Shown piece by piece: positions 1 through 9,300 of a stretch of DNA of 64,000 nucleotides. The translations under genes were made by a program, and so were the position numbers. The notes under the pieces are model-generated. The model did not search any database. It had not been told where the DNA came from and worked only from the letters and a program-made list of their open reading frames with translations. Every line of letters begins with the position of its first letter. The first letter of the stretch is position 1. The stretch spans positions 806,001 to 870,000 of the forward strand of contig NC_008392.1 in NCBI RefSeq assembly GCF_000203915.1, written 5' to 3'. This stretch comes from Burkholderia ambifaria AMMD (GTDB lineage Bacteria; Pseudomonadota; Gammaproteobacteria; Burkholderiales; Burkholderiaceae).

Positions 1-386
1 TTCGCACGGATGGAGGCGTGTCGTCGACCGGGACGGTCGGCAAGGTGCGCCTCGAAGGGCGCGAGGTGTTCCTGCATGCCGTCATGAATCTCACTGCCGT
101 GGCGGACGAGGCACTCGCCGCGACCGGCTTGTCGCGCGATGACGTCGACTGGCTGGTCCCGCATCAGGCCAACCAGCGCATCGTCGAAACCGTGGGACAG
201 CAACTGCACATTCCGGCCGAGAAGACCGTGCTGACCGTCGATCGCCATGCCAATACCTCCGCGGCGTCGATCCCGCTTGCGCTGGATGCGGCGGTGACGG
301 ACGGACGTGTGAAGGAGGGCGACCTCGTGCTGCTCGCATCGATGGGTGGCGGCTTTACGTGGGGATCGGCATTGCTGCGCTGGTAA
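1..386 (+). CDS. FabH-like 3-oxoacyl-ACP synthase III, C-terminal part (5' end outside window)
   Basis: The reading frame is open from the first bases of the window, so this is the 3' part of a gene that begins upstream; the GTG at 18 lies inside the domain and is not the start. About 127 residues are visible. They carry the two late catalytic motifs of the KASIII/FabH family: the His in [11 protein letters not shown] and the Asn in HANTSAAS. The end, GSALLRW, is a normal family C-terminus. The active-site Cys would lie upstream and cannot be seen. KASIII enzymes condense an acyl-CoA starter with malonyl-ACP. The next gene starts 82 bases downstream on the same strand and can make acyl-CoA from 2-oxoacids, which fits a starter-supply role (inference). 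A plain fatty-acid FabH paralogue cannot be excluded. Confidence 0.85.
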   Translation, partial: RTDGGVSSTGTVGKVRLEGREVFLHAVMNLTAVADEALAATGLSRDDVDWLVPHQANQRIVETVGQQLHIPAEKTVLTVDRHANTSAASIPLALDAAVTDGRVKEGDLVLLASMGGGFTWGSALLRW

Positions 387-468
387 TCGAAGGGCGCAGC
401 TGACGGCGCCCCGCATGCAAGCCGCGATAGCCGGCCTCATCCCGACCCCGACGAGCAAGGATTCGACC

Positions 469-3400
469 ATGACGCTACGCAACGTCTCGCTGGCCGACAA
501 ATACGCGTTGAGCGAGGATCGCATTTTCATCTCGGGTGCACAGGCCGTCGTACGCATGCTGTTGATGCAGCGCGAGCGCGATCGGCAAGCCGGGCTGAAT
601 ACGGGCGGTTTCGTGTCCGGCTATCGCGGCTCGCCGCTGGGCGGACTCGACCATCAGCTCTGGAAAGCCGGCAACGCGCTGGCCGCGGCCGATATCGTGT
701 TCCAGCCGGGCCTCAACGAGGAATTGGCCGCCGCCGCGGTGTGGGGTTCGCAGCAGGCCGAGATGCTCGGTGAAGGCCGACGCGATGGTGTCTTCGCGCT
801 CTGGTACGGCAAGGGACCGGGCGTCGATCGGGCCGGGGACGTCTTTCGCCACGCCAATCTCGCGGGCTCATCGAAGCATGGCGGTGCGCTGGCGCTGATG
901 GGCGACGACCATCTCGCCGAATCGTCGAGCGCGGCGCATGCCAGCGAATTTGCTTTCGCGGATGCCATGATTCCGATCCTGAATCCGGCCGGCGTGCAGG
1001 AGATCATCGAATACGGGCTGCTTGGCTACGCGTTATCGCGCTATGCGGGCACCTGGGTGGCCATCAAGTGCGTGAAGGACAACATCGAATCGACCGCGTC
1101 GGTGGACCTGTCGACGAGCCGGATCGATATCGTCGTGCCGGATCTGGTGTTGCCGCCGGGCGGATTGAACATCCGCCGGGAGGTCGATGCGCTCGGGCAG
1201 GAGGAGCGCATGCTCGTCCACAAGCGTCGCGCGGCCGCCGCCTTCGTCCACGCCAATCGCCTGAATCGAATCGTGTTCACGGGCGGCCCGCGCGCCCGGC
1301 TCGGCATCGTCACGACCGGCAAGAGCCATCTGGATACGCTGCAGGCGTTGCGCGATCTCGGAATCGACGCCGCGCGTGCCAACGCGCTGGGCTTGCGGCT
1401 GTTCAAGATCGGCTGCCCGTGGCCGCTGGACCATGCGCACGTCGCCGAGTTCGTGCAGGGGCTCGAATGCGTCGTCGTGGTCGAGGAGAAGCGGGCGCTC
1501 ATCGAAACCCAGCTGCGCGAGCAGCTGTATGGCACACGTCATTGCATGGCGATCGTCGGCAAGCACGACGAGCAGGGGCGAGTGCTGTTTCCGCCGACCG
1601 GTGCGCTGGATTCGAACCTGATCGGCATCGCGTTGGGTGAACGCATTCTGGCGTTGTTCGGGCCGTCGGAAACGATTGCCGCGCGGTTGGCGAGATTGCG
1701 CGACGCGTGGGCGGCGCAGCTTGGCGCCAAGACGCTCGCCGCGCGCGTGCCGCACTTCTGCCCCGGCTGCCCGCACAATTCGTCGACCCGGCTTCCCGAG
1801 GGCTCGATCGCAGGTGGTGGAATCGGTTGCCATTTCATGGCGATGTGGATGGATCGCGGGACCATCGGCTTCACCGCGATGGGCGTGGAGGGTGCGCAGT
1901 GGATCGGGCAGGCCCCGTTCTCGCGGCGCGACCATTTCTTCCAGAATCTCGGGGACGGCACCTACAATCATTCGGGATCGCTGGCGCTGCGATTCGCGCT
2001 GGCGGCCGGCGTCAACATCACCTACAAGATCCTGTTCAACGATGCGGTGGCGATGACGGGAGGCCAGCCGGTCGAGGGCCGGCTGACCGTCGATGCGATC
2101 GCGCGACAGGTGCATGCGGAAGGCGTCGAGCGCATCGCCGTGGTGAGTGACGAGCCGGACAAATACGCGGGCGTGGCGCGGTTTCCCGACGGCACCACGG
2201 TTCACCATCGTGCGGAGCTCGATGCATTGCAACGCGAATTGCGCAACGTACCGGGTGTGTCGGTCCTGATCTACGACCAGACCTGCGCGGCGGAAAAGCG
2301 GCGCCGTCGCAAGCGCGGCAAGCTACCCGATCCCGATCGCCGCGTGCTGATCAACGAACTGGTATGCGAGGGCTGCGGCGATTGCGGTGTCGCGTCCAAT
2401 TGCGTTGCGATACAGCCGGTCGAAACGGAGTTCGGCCGCAAGCGGCGCATCGACCAGTCGAGCTGCAACAAGGATTTCTCCTGTGTCGACGCGTTTTGTC
2501 CCGCGTTCGTCACCGTGCATGGAGCGAAGCCGAAGACCGGTCACGGGGCGCTCGACGGGAGCGAGCCGATAGCGGATTTGCCCACACCGGACGAGTACCC
2601 CCTCGACCGCGGGTGGTGCGCGATCGTGAACGGTGTCGGTGGAACCGGCGTGATCACGATCGGCGCGGTGCTCGGCATGGCCGCGCATCTGGAGGGCAAG
2701 GGCGTCGGCATCATCGACATGGCCGGTCTTGCGCAGAAGGGCGGCGCCGTGCATTCGCATCTGCGGATCGCGAGGACGCCGGCCGACGTCGACTGCGTAC
2801 ATGTCGCAGCCGGCCAGGCAGATTTCGTTCTCGGTGGGGACCTGGTCGTGACGGGGTCCGGCAAGGTGCTCGCGACCCTCCGCCGAGGGCATACGCGTTG
2901 CCTGGTGAACACGGCCGAGACCATGCCGGGCGACTTCACTCGGTCCGCGGACTTCAGCTTGCCGGCGCAGTCGCTGAAGCATGCGATCCAGGATGCCGCC
3001 GGACCTGACCAGACCCGCTTCTTCGATGCCACGGCCGCGGCGGTTGCGCTGTTCGGCGAATCGATCGCGGCGAATATGCTGTTGCTCGGCATGGCCTGCC
3101 AGCTCGGGAGCCTTCCGGTTTCGCCACAGGCAATCGAGAAGGCGATCGAACTGAACGGCGAAGCCGCCGCGATGAATCTCGCCGCGTTTCGCTGGGGCCG
3201 GCGCGCCGCGCATGCACCGGCGTCGGTGCTCGACGCGATGTCCAATGTCGAGGCTACCCGCCGCGACAAGCCCGCCACGACGATCCACGAGGTCGTCGAG
3301 CGGCGGGCGGCATTCCTGACCGATTACCAGGATGCGGCCTACGCGCGGCGCTATCGCGCGCATGTCGAGCGCATACGGGCGGCCGAGGCGTCGGCCGCGC

Positions 3401-3972
3401 CGGGTTCGTCCGCCGTGACCGAGGCGGTGGCGCGCAACCTGTTCCGGCTCATGGCAATCAAGGACGAATACGAGGTCGCGCGACTGTATACGGACGGGCG
3501 ATTCCGCCGGCAACTCGAAACGGAATTCGATGGTTACGACCGGCTCGAATTTCATCTGGCGCCGCCGCTGTTCGCTCGCCGCGATGCGCAAGGCCGGCCC
3601 GTGAAGGTGCGCTATCGGGAATGGATCACCGCGGCATTCGGGGTGTTGGCGCGTCTGAAGCGCGTGCGCGGTACGTGGCTGGATGTGTTCGGCCATACCG
3701 CCGAGCGCCGCATGGAGCGTGCATTGCTCACGCAGTATGCCGACGATCTCGATCGCGTCGCCGAATTGATCGGAGGCGGCCGTATCGACGCGGCGAGGGA
3801 ACTCGCATCGATACCCGAGATGATCCGTGGCTTCGGGCACGTGAAGGCCGCGAACGTCGCGCGTGCGACGGACGCCCGGGCGCGACTGCTTGAGCGGATC
3901 AATCAACCGGATCAGGCCGCTTCGTCGGAGGCGCCGAAGCGGGTGATCCCGGTTACGGTGGTGGAAGCCTAG
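469..3972 (+). CDS. Indolepyruvate ferredoxin oxidoreductase, fused alpha/beta type
   Basis: This 1167-residue protein has the layout of the fused proteobacterial 2-oxoacid (indolepyruvate) ferredoxin oxidoreductases. The N-terminal pyrimidine-binding TPP domain has GYRGSPLGGLD. A Cys-rich CPGCPHNSS segment and GIGCHFMAMW follow, then the TPP/metal region with NLGDGTYNHSG. A ferredoxin-like cluster region comes next (CEGCGDCGVASNC, then further Cys). The gamma-type domain starts at VNGVGGTGVITIG. The family oxidatively decarboxylates aryl- or branched-chain 2-oxoacids to acyl-CoA, reducing ferredoxin. The start at 469 (MTLRNVSLADKY) fits the family N-terminus; an upstream in-frame start at 346 would overlap the FabH-like gene. 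Lying between a KASIII and a PKS, it may supply an unusual acyl-CoA starter (inference). A purely catabolic role is the alternative. Confidence 0.92.
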   Translation: MTLRNVSLADKYALSEDRIFISGAQAVVRMLLMQRERDRQAGLNTGGFVSGYRGSPLGGLDHQLWKAGNALAAADIVFQPGLNEELAAAAVWGSQQAEMLGEGRRDGVFALWYGKGPGVDRAGDVFRHANLAGSSKHGGALALMGDDHLAESSSAAHASEFAFADAMIPILNPAGVQEIIEYGLLGYALSRYAGTWVAIKCVKDNIESTASVDLSTSRIDIVVPDLVLPPGGLNIRREVDALGQEERMLVHKRRAAAAFVHANRLNRIVFTGGPRARLGIVTTGKSHLDTLQALRDLGIDAARANALGLRLFKIGCPWPLDHAHVAEFVQGLECVVVVEEKRALIETQLREQLYGTRHCMAIVGKHDEQGRVLFPPTGALDSNLIGIALGERILALFGPSETIAARLARLRDAWAAQLGAKTLAARVPHFCPGCPHNSSTRLPEGSIAGGGIGCHFMAMWMDRGTIGFTAMGVEGAQWIGQAPFSRRDHFFQNLGDGTYNHSGSLALRFALAAGVNITYKILFNDAVAMTGGQPVEGRLTVDAIARQVHAEGVERIAVVSDEPDKYAGVARFPDGTTVHHRAELDALQRELRNVPGVSVLIYDQTCAAEKRRRRKRGKLPDPDRRVLINELVCEGCGDCGVASNCVAIQPVETEFGRKRRIDQSSCNKDFSCVDAFCPAFVTVHGAKPKTGHGALDGSEPIADLPTPDEYPLDRGWCAIVNGVGGTGVITIGAVLGMAAHLEGKGVGIIDMAGLAQKGGAVHSHLRIARTPADVDCVHVAAGQADFVLGGDLVVTGSGKVLATLRRGHTRCLVNTAETMPGDFTRSADFSLPAQSLKHAIQDAAGPDQTRFFDATAAAVALFGESIAANMLLLGMACQLGSLPVSPQAIEKAIELNGEAAAMNLAAFRWGRRAAHAPASVLDAMSNVEATRRDKPATTIHEVVERRAAFLTDYQDAAYARRYRAHVERIRAAEASAAPGSSAVTEAVARNLFRLMAIKDEYEVARLYTDGRFRRQLETEFDGYDRLEFHLAPPLFARRDAQGRPVKVRYREWITAAFGVLARLKRVRGTWLDVFGHTAERRMERALLTQYADDLDRVAELIGGGRIDAARELASIPEMIRGFGHVKAANVARATDARARLLERINQPDQAASSEAPKRVIPVTVVEA

Positions 3973-4130
3973 CGAATGCTTCCGGCGTCGCGCGACGACG
4001 CACATTCTCTGCACACGCGTCGCCGCGGCAAGGTTCGTGAGTTCGAAGGGAGACGCGGTCACGGCGTGCCGCGTCGTCCGTCAGGACAGTGCGCGCCGAG
4101 CCGAACGCGCACACCGCCGCAATCGATCGT
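3973..4130. other. Convergent intergenic spacer
   Basis: This 158-base spacer separates the 3' end of the oxidoreductase gene from the 3' end of the acyl-CoA dehydrogenase gene on the other strand. No convincing T-tailed terminator hairpin or small gene is visible. Confidence 0.5.
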
Positions 4131-5879
4131 TCAGAGATCCGGCCACTCGCCGCCGATGTAGGCGTGCACGTAGTCGTCCTGCGCCATCGGTGCTCTGATC
4201 AACTCGGTCGACAACCCGAATGCGTCGAGCAGCCGATCCAGATCGCCGAGAACGATGTCGAATGCCCCCGACAATGCGCGATCGCGTTCGACGTAGTCCA
4301 GCGACCCGCCGAAATGCTCGAGCGCATAAATCGTCGCGAGGGCCAGCGCCGAGTCGGCATCGTCGGCGGCATGCACGTCCTGCAGGAATCCCTCGAGTGC
4401 GATCCGGCGGCCATGCGCTCTGGCCAGGTCGAGCAGCGCGGGAAGGCGCGGGTTCCATGCGGCGAACGCAGCCTCTGGATCGGATGCATCGAGTGCGAGA
4501 CCGTGCGTCGCCCGAGCGTGCTGGCGGTGCTCTTCGAAGCGGGCCAGCTGGCGGAGTGCCGCCGCATCGTCGATCCGCTCCGGCGTGCCGATGTCCGCCG
4601 AAAGGCGGGATGGCGAGGAGGCGAGTTCGCGGCCGATCTCGAGCAGGATCAACTGGTTGTCGCCGCCGGCGGACGAATAAGCGTCCGTCAGGTCCTCGTA
4701 GCTGCCGAATCGATTCGCGCCGAGGCATCCGTGCGCGCCACTGGCGCGGCGGCAATTGCGGATCACGTCGGCGGCGCCGGCGACGGTCACCGCCTTCGTC
4801 AACGCCCCCATTCGGTGAACGGCGGCCCAAGGCACGGCCGCGATATCGGACGACATGGCTTCACTGCCGTCACTCGCCACCAGCCGGCGTGCGAAATGGC
4901 TGATCACGAACGCTTCGGCCAACGCGCCGAACAGCAGGCTCTGCTGATTGCGAAATTCCAGCATGCGCCGGTTGCCGCCAAGCCGCGCACCGGTCGTTCG
5001 CCGCTGCGCGTATCGCAGGTTGGTCCAGATGCACGCCCGTGCCGCGGCCGACACGCCAACGGCAGTCGCGGTCGTGGCGTTCGCACTGACGCCCAGCGAG
5101 CGGACGAGGCGCTGGTCGGCGCCCAACGGATCGTGGAACTGCCCGTTCGCGTCGATGGTGGCCGTGTCCTGAAGCCAGTGCGTGCGCGGCACGCGTACGC
5201 GCGCGAACGATACGAGGCTGTAGTCCAGCCCCATCGACGACACGCCGGCGAGCGCCTTGACGTGTATGCCGTCGAACACGCGCACGCGGTCGCGAATCGG
5301 CACCACGAACGGAAACAGGCCGCGATTCTCGCCGCCGCACCAGAGCTGCGCAAATACCACGCCGGTTTTCGCGACGCCGTCCAATGCAACGTTCGCCATC
5401 ATCTTGCACGCGCGCTCGTTGGGCGTGACCAGCACGAAGCTGTCGGTCGCCGGATCGTATTCGGCGCGCGTCGCGACCGACAGATGGCTGCAGGCCACGC
5501 CGACCTCGGTGATCAGGATCGCCGCGACTGACGAAAGACTGTCGAGTTCGTCGATGATGCGGTCCAGTTCGACGGACGGCTTGCCCAGCGTCTTGATCGT
5601 CGCGAGGCATACGCCGTAGTGCGCCTGCGCGACGTTGAACAGCGGCGGGCTGACGGTGGCCGCGAAGGCCAGCGTGTCGAAAAGACGATGGCGATCCGCC
5701 AGCAACGCCGTGCCACCGCCCGCGTGCCGGTTGAGCAGATGCAGTTGTTCGTAAATGCGTGACTGCATCGTGTAGCGATCGGGTTCGTCGCGCACGGCAT
5801 CGAAAGACGGATGCGTCAGCAAGCTTGCGAGGGCGCGGGTGTATCTGGCGTCCTGCTCGTATGTCGGTTGATCCAGCAT
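4131..5879 (-). CDS. Acyl-CoA dehydrogenase / acyl-CoA oxidase-like flavoprotein
   Basis: This 582-residue protein belongs to the acyl-CoA dehydrogenase/oxidase superfamily. It has the middle-domain pattern (TEVGVACSHLSVATRAEYDP, then LVTPNERACKMMANVAL) and the C-terminal helical-domain pattern (CRRASGAHGCLGANRF, followed by SAGGDNQLILLEIGREL). That C-terminal end is closer to acyl-CoA oxidases than to short-chain dehydrogenases, and the protein is longer than the usual 380-400 residues. The chosen ATG at 5879 has a GGGAG ribosome site just upstream; longer in-frame starts have none. It is transcribed away from the PKS gene, with a 464-base divergent promoter region between them. It probably introduces a double bond into an acyl-CoA or acyl-ACP precursor of the locus (inference). 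Confidence 0.85.
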   Translation of the reverse strand: MLDQPTYEQDARYTRALASLLTHPSFDAVRDEPDRYTMQSRIYEQLHLLNRHAGGGTALLADRHRLFDTLAFAATVSPPLFNVAQAHYGVCLATIKTLGKPSVELDRIIDELDSLSSVAAILITEVGVACSHLSVATRAEYDPATDSFVLVTPNERACKMMANVALDGVAKTGVVFAQLWCGGENRGLFPFVVPIRDRVRVFDGIHVKALAGVSSMGLDYSLVSFARVRVPRTHWLQDTATIDANGQFHDPLGADQRLVRSLGVSANATTATAVGVSAAARACIWTNLRYAQRRTTGARLGGNRRMLEFRNQQSLLFGALAEAFVISHFARRLVASDGSEAMSSDIAAVPWAAVHRMGALTKAVTVAGAADVIRNCRRASGAHGCLGANRFGSYEDLTDAYSSAGGDNQLILLEIGRELASSPSRLSADIGTPERIDDAAALRQLARFEEHRQHARATHGLALDASDPEAAFAAWNPRLPALLDLARAHGRRIALEGFLQDVHAADDADSALALATIYALEHFGGSLDYVERDRALSGAFDIVLGDLDRLLDAFGLSTELIRAPMAQDDYVHAYIGGEWPDL

Positions 5880-6343
5880 GGCGAGGCTCCCATTGAATGT
5901 CCGCAGTCGACCACCGGAGATCATCGATCTTTGCATATCGACGTTGCGCGGAATTTGAATTTTTCTGAAGCACGGATTCGCTTGTGCGCAGCGGCCGATG
6001 GTGACAAAAGTTCACTTTGCGCGCTCAGAGCACCGTTTTATGCTGGCCGCACTTCGCACGCAGTGATGTGCAATACAACACCTGATCGAAGCGCATATGG
6101 CAGAGCCACTTCCGATAGACGCGACGGAATTCGCGAACGAAACGCCCGTGGTTTTCGACGTCGGCGCCGGGACGCCGCTGCGCGCGGTGCGGCTGAAATC
6201 GGACGCGCGGACGATTCGGCGCGAACGACATGGCGAACCGCGGTGGCAGCGGCGCATCACGCCGCGCGTGCCGCGTCCAACGAACCTGCGGTGACCCAGG
6301 CGGGGTCGCGGGATTTTCTCCACTGCTACTTGCGGGGATCCAC
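5880..6343. promoter_or_regulatory. Divergent promoter region between acyl-CoA dehydrogenase and PKS genes
   Basis: These 464 bases must hold the promoters for both divergent genes. The part near 5950-6060 is AT-richer than its surroundings. It contains one copy of a recurring 15-bp dyad (6001-6015) and a degenerate second copy about 46 bases away (5955-5969). A 65-codon frame from 6097 was considered but has no recognisable product. Confidence 0.6.
6001..6015. promoter_or_regulatory. 15-bp dyad motif, copy A
   Basis: GTGACAAAAGTTCAC is an inverted repeat (GTGA-N7-TCAC). Read on the other strand it is GTGAACTTTTGTCAC, which differs by one base from the copy at 26733-26747. It lies between the divergent acyl-CoA dehydrogenase and PKS genes. 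The bound regulator is unknown. The spacing (N7) differs from the CRP spacing (N8 between GTGA and TCAC). Confidence 0.5.
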
Positions 6344-9300
6344 ATGCAAGGAACCAGCCTCCCTGTATCGCGCATTGCGATAACGGGTACTGCATATCGT
6401 TTCCCTGGCGATGCCGCTTGCCACGAATCCTACTGGGCGTTGCTCGAATCGGGACGCACTGCGGTCCGCGAGACACCGATGGCCCGCTTCGACATCCAGC
6501 CGTTCTTCAGCGAAGACGCGAGCGTGCCGGGGACCACTTATGTGCGCAATGGCGGCTATGTGGAAGGCGCATTCGAATTTGACGCCGGCTTCTTCCGGAT
6601 CTCCGAATCGGAAGCGCTCGCGATGGATCCGCAACAACGGTGGATGCTCGAGCTCTGCTGGGCGGCACTGGAAAATGCCGGCATCGCGCCCGGCACGGTG
6701 CGCGGGCAAAGCATCGGCGTGTTTCTCGGCAGCGGCGAAGTCGACTACGGCCGCCGCACCGTGTGGGCCGGCGACATGAGCAAGCTGACGACCTACGCGA
6801 GGCTGGGCGCGAGCCGACCGACGCTGGCCGGACGGGTGGCGTATTTCCTCGGCGTGCACGGGCCCGCGGTGTTCGTCGATACGGCCTGTTCCTCCTCGCT
6901 GACCGCCGTTCATCTGGCTGCGCAGAGCTTGCGTGCGGGTGACTGCGATATCGCGATTGCGGGCGGGATCAATCTGATCCTGTCGCCGGAAGAGACGATC
7001 CTGGGCGCTCGCCTGCAGGCCATGTCGCCCAGCGAGATGTGCCGGCCGTTCGACGCCCGCGCCGATGGATATCTGCGCGGCGAGGGCGGCGGCGTGGTCG
7101 TGTTGAAGCGCATCGACGACGCGGTCCGTGACGGTGATCGCATCGACGCGGTACTGGCCGGCTCGGCCATCAATAACGATGGCGCGAGCAACGGTCTCAC
7201 CGCACCCAATGGCGCGGCGCAGGAAAGCGCGATTCGGGTCGCGCTGCGGCGCGCCGGCGTTGGCCCGGCGTCCGTCGCGTACGTCGAGGCTCACGGCACC
7301 GGTACGCAACTGGGCGATCCGATCGAATTGACTGCCTTGCGCAATGCCTATACGGCTGGCGTGGAACGGGCGCGCCCGCTGCTGGTCGGCTCGGTCAAGG
7401 CGCAAATCGGCCATCTCGAAGCGGGCGCGGGTATCGCGGGGTTGATCAAGGCGATGCTGATCCTGAGCCGCCGCCGGGTGCCGGTTCAGGCGAATTTCGA
7501 CGATCCGACGCCGCGCTTTCGCTGGGACGACAGCCAGATTTGCGTGCCGCGCACCGGCGAGGACGCGCTGGACGAGAACGGAATGGTGGGCGTCAACGGG
7601 TTCGGGATCAGCGGCACCAACGTGCACCTGGTGCTGGCCGGCGCGGGCGCGCGCGAAGTCGCGATGGACGAGGAGCGGATCCCGCGCGTTCTGCCGCTTT
7701 CCGCCAGGTCGCCGGAGGCCGTCGTTCGTTTGGCGCACGCATACCGGAAGATGCTCCACACGGCCGGTCCCGCCGCGGGCGACATTTGCTACACGGCAAG
7801 CGTCAGGCGCGATCACTGGCCTCACCGCGCGGCCGTGGTGGGAGACAGCCGGGAACAGCTGCTCGAGTCGCTGGACGATTTCCTGGCCGGCAACGCCGAG
7901 GGCAACTGGCACTCGGCCAGTGTCGCGAAATCGCGTCGGCTGGTTTTCCTGTTCCCGGGCCAGGGCGCATGGAAACCCGGTGTCGGCGCGCAACTGTACG
8001 ACGACAATCCGGTGTTTCATCGCTTCGTCGACGAATGCCTCGCGTATCTGGATCCCGCGCTGGCTGCGGATGTGATGGCCGCAATCCGCGGCCATCATCC
8101 CGAGACGGTTCGCCATCGCCAAGGGCAACTTGCCCACTTCGTCATCCTCCATTCGCTGGCAAGGACATGGATCGAATCGGGCAACCGACCCGATGCCGTG
8201 GTCGGCCATTCGCTCGGCGAGCACGTCGCGGCGACACTGGCCGGTGTGATGACGCTCGAGGACGGCCTGAAGGCGGTCGAGGCGCGCGGCCGGTTGTTCG
8301 ATACCGCCACGCCGCGCGGCGCGATGCTCGCGGTCGCGGCCGGCGTGACGGAGTTGCAGCGCCTGTTCGAGTTCGGGGAAGTGCTGTTCGTTGCCGGCAT
8401 CAATGGTCCGGAGCAGACGGTCGTCAGCGGCACGGCCGCGGCAATCGAGGAAGTGCACGCCACCATGGTCGCGATGGGGCGGCGCGCATCGATGCTCGGC
8501 ACGTACGACACGCCGGGGCATTCGCCGCTGCTGGCGCCGATGCGCCCGGCTTTCGCGCAGGCGTTGTCGGCGCTTCGATTCATGCCGCCGCGCATCACGC
8601 TGATCTCGACACTGACCGGCAAGCCCGCCGGTGCCGAAATAGCGGGCATCGAGCATTGGCTGGACCTGGTCGAGCGGCCGGTGCTGTTTGCCGATGCGCT
8701 GGGCCAGTTCGCCGATCAGGATTGCGTATTCCTGGAGGTGGGGCCCGGTGCCGCGCTGTCGAATCTGGCGCGCGCGGCGACGCAGAAGTGGGAAAGCGTC
8801 GTATCGTCGCTGGCGGACGCGCCGGGCGACGACGCCACGGAATCCATGAACTTCGCCCATGCATGCGCGCACCTGTACTGCCTCGGGTTCATGCGCGACT
8901 GGGCCGCGCTGTATCCGCGCCCGCCGCGGCCGGCTCAGGTGCCCACCTATCCGTTCGAGCGCGTGCATCTGGAATTGCCGATGACGTTACGAGCGGCTGC
9001 ATCGGTCGACACGGAAGTCGAAGGTACGGCGACCGGTCGCGACGCCGGAATATCACACGACGCGTCGAACACCGGACCGACGAGCGTTGAAGCGACATCG
9101 GGCGACCTGTCGCGCGAGCGTGCGCACGTGCTCGACGCGATTCGTCGGATCGCGCGTTCCGTGTCCAGCGGTGCCGCTGCGATCGACGACGACGTACCGC
9201 TCGCGGCCAGCGGCTTCGACTCGCTTGCGCTGACCGAGCTTCGGTCACGCATGCAGCACATGTTCGGACACACGGTTCCGATGGCGGTGCTTGCACGGGG

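Noticed and set aside
6001..6015. Reading the GTGA-N7-TCAC dyad as a CRP site
   Set aside because: CRP sites have eight bases between GTGA and TCAC; here there are seven, and the AT-rich centre is itself conserved.
6097..6294. A 65-codon ATG frame before the PKS gene
   Set aside because: No ribosome site, no recognisable product, and it lies in the divergent promoter region.
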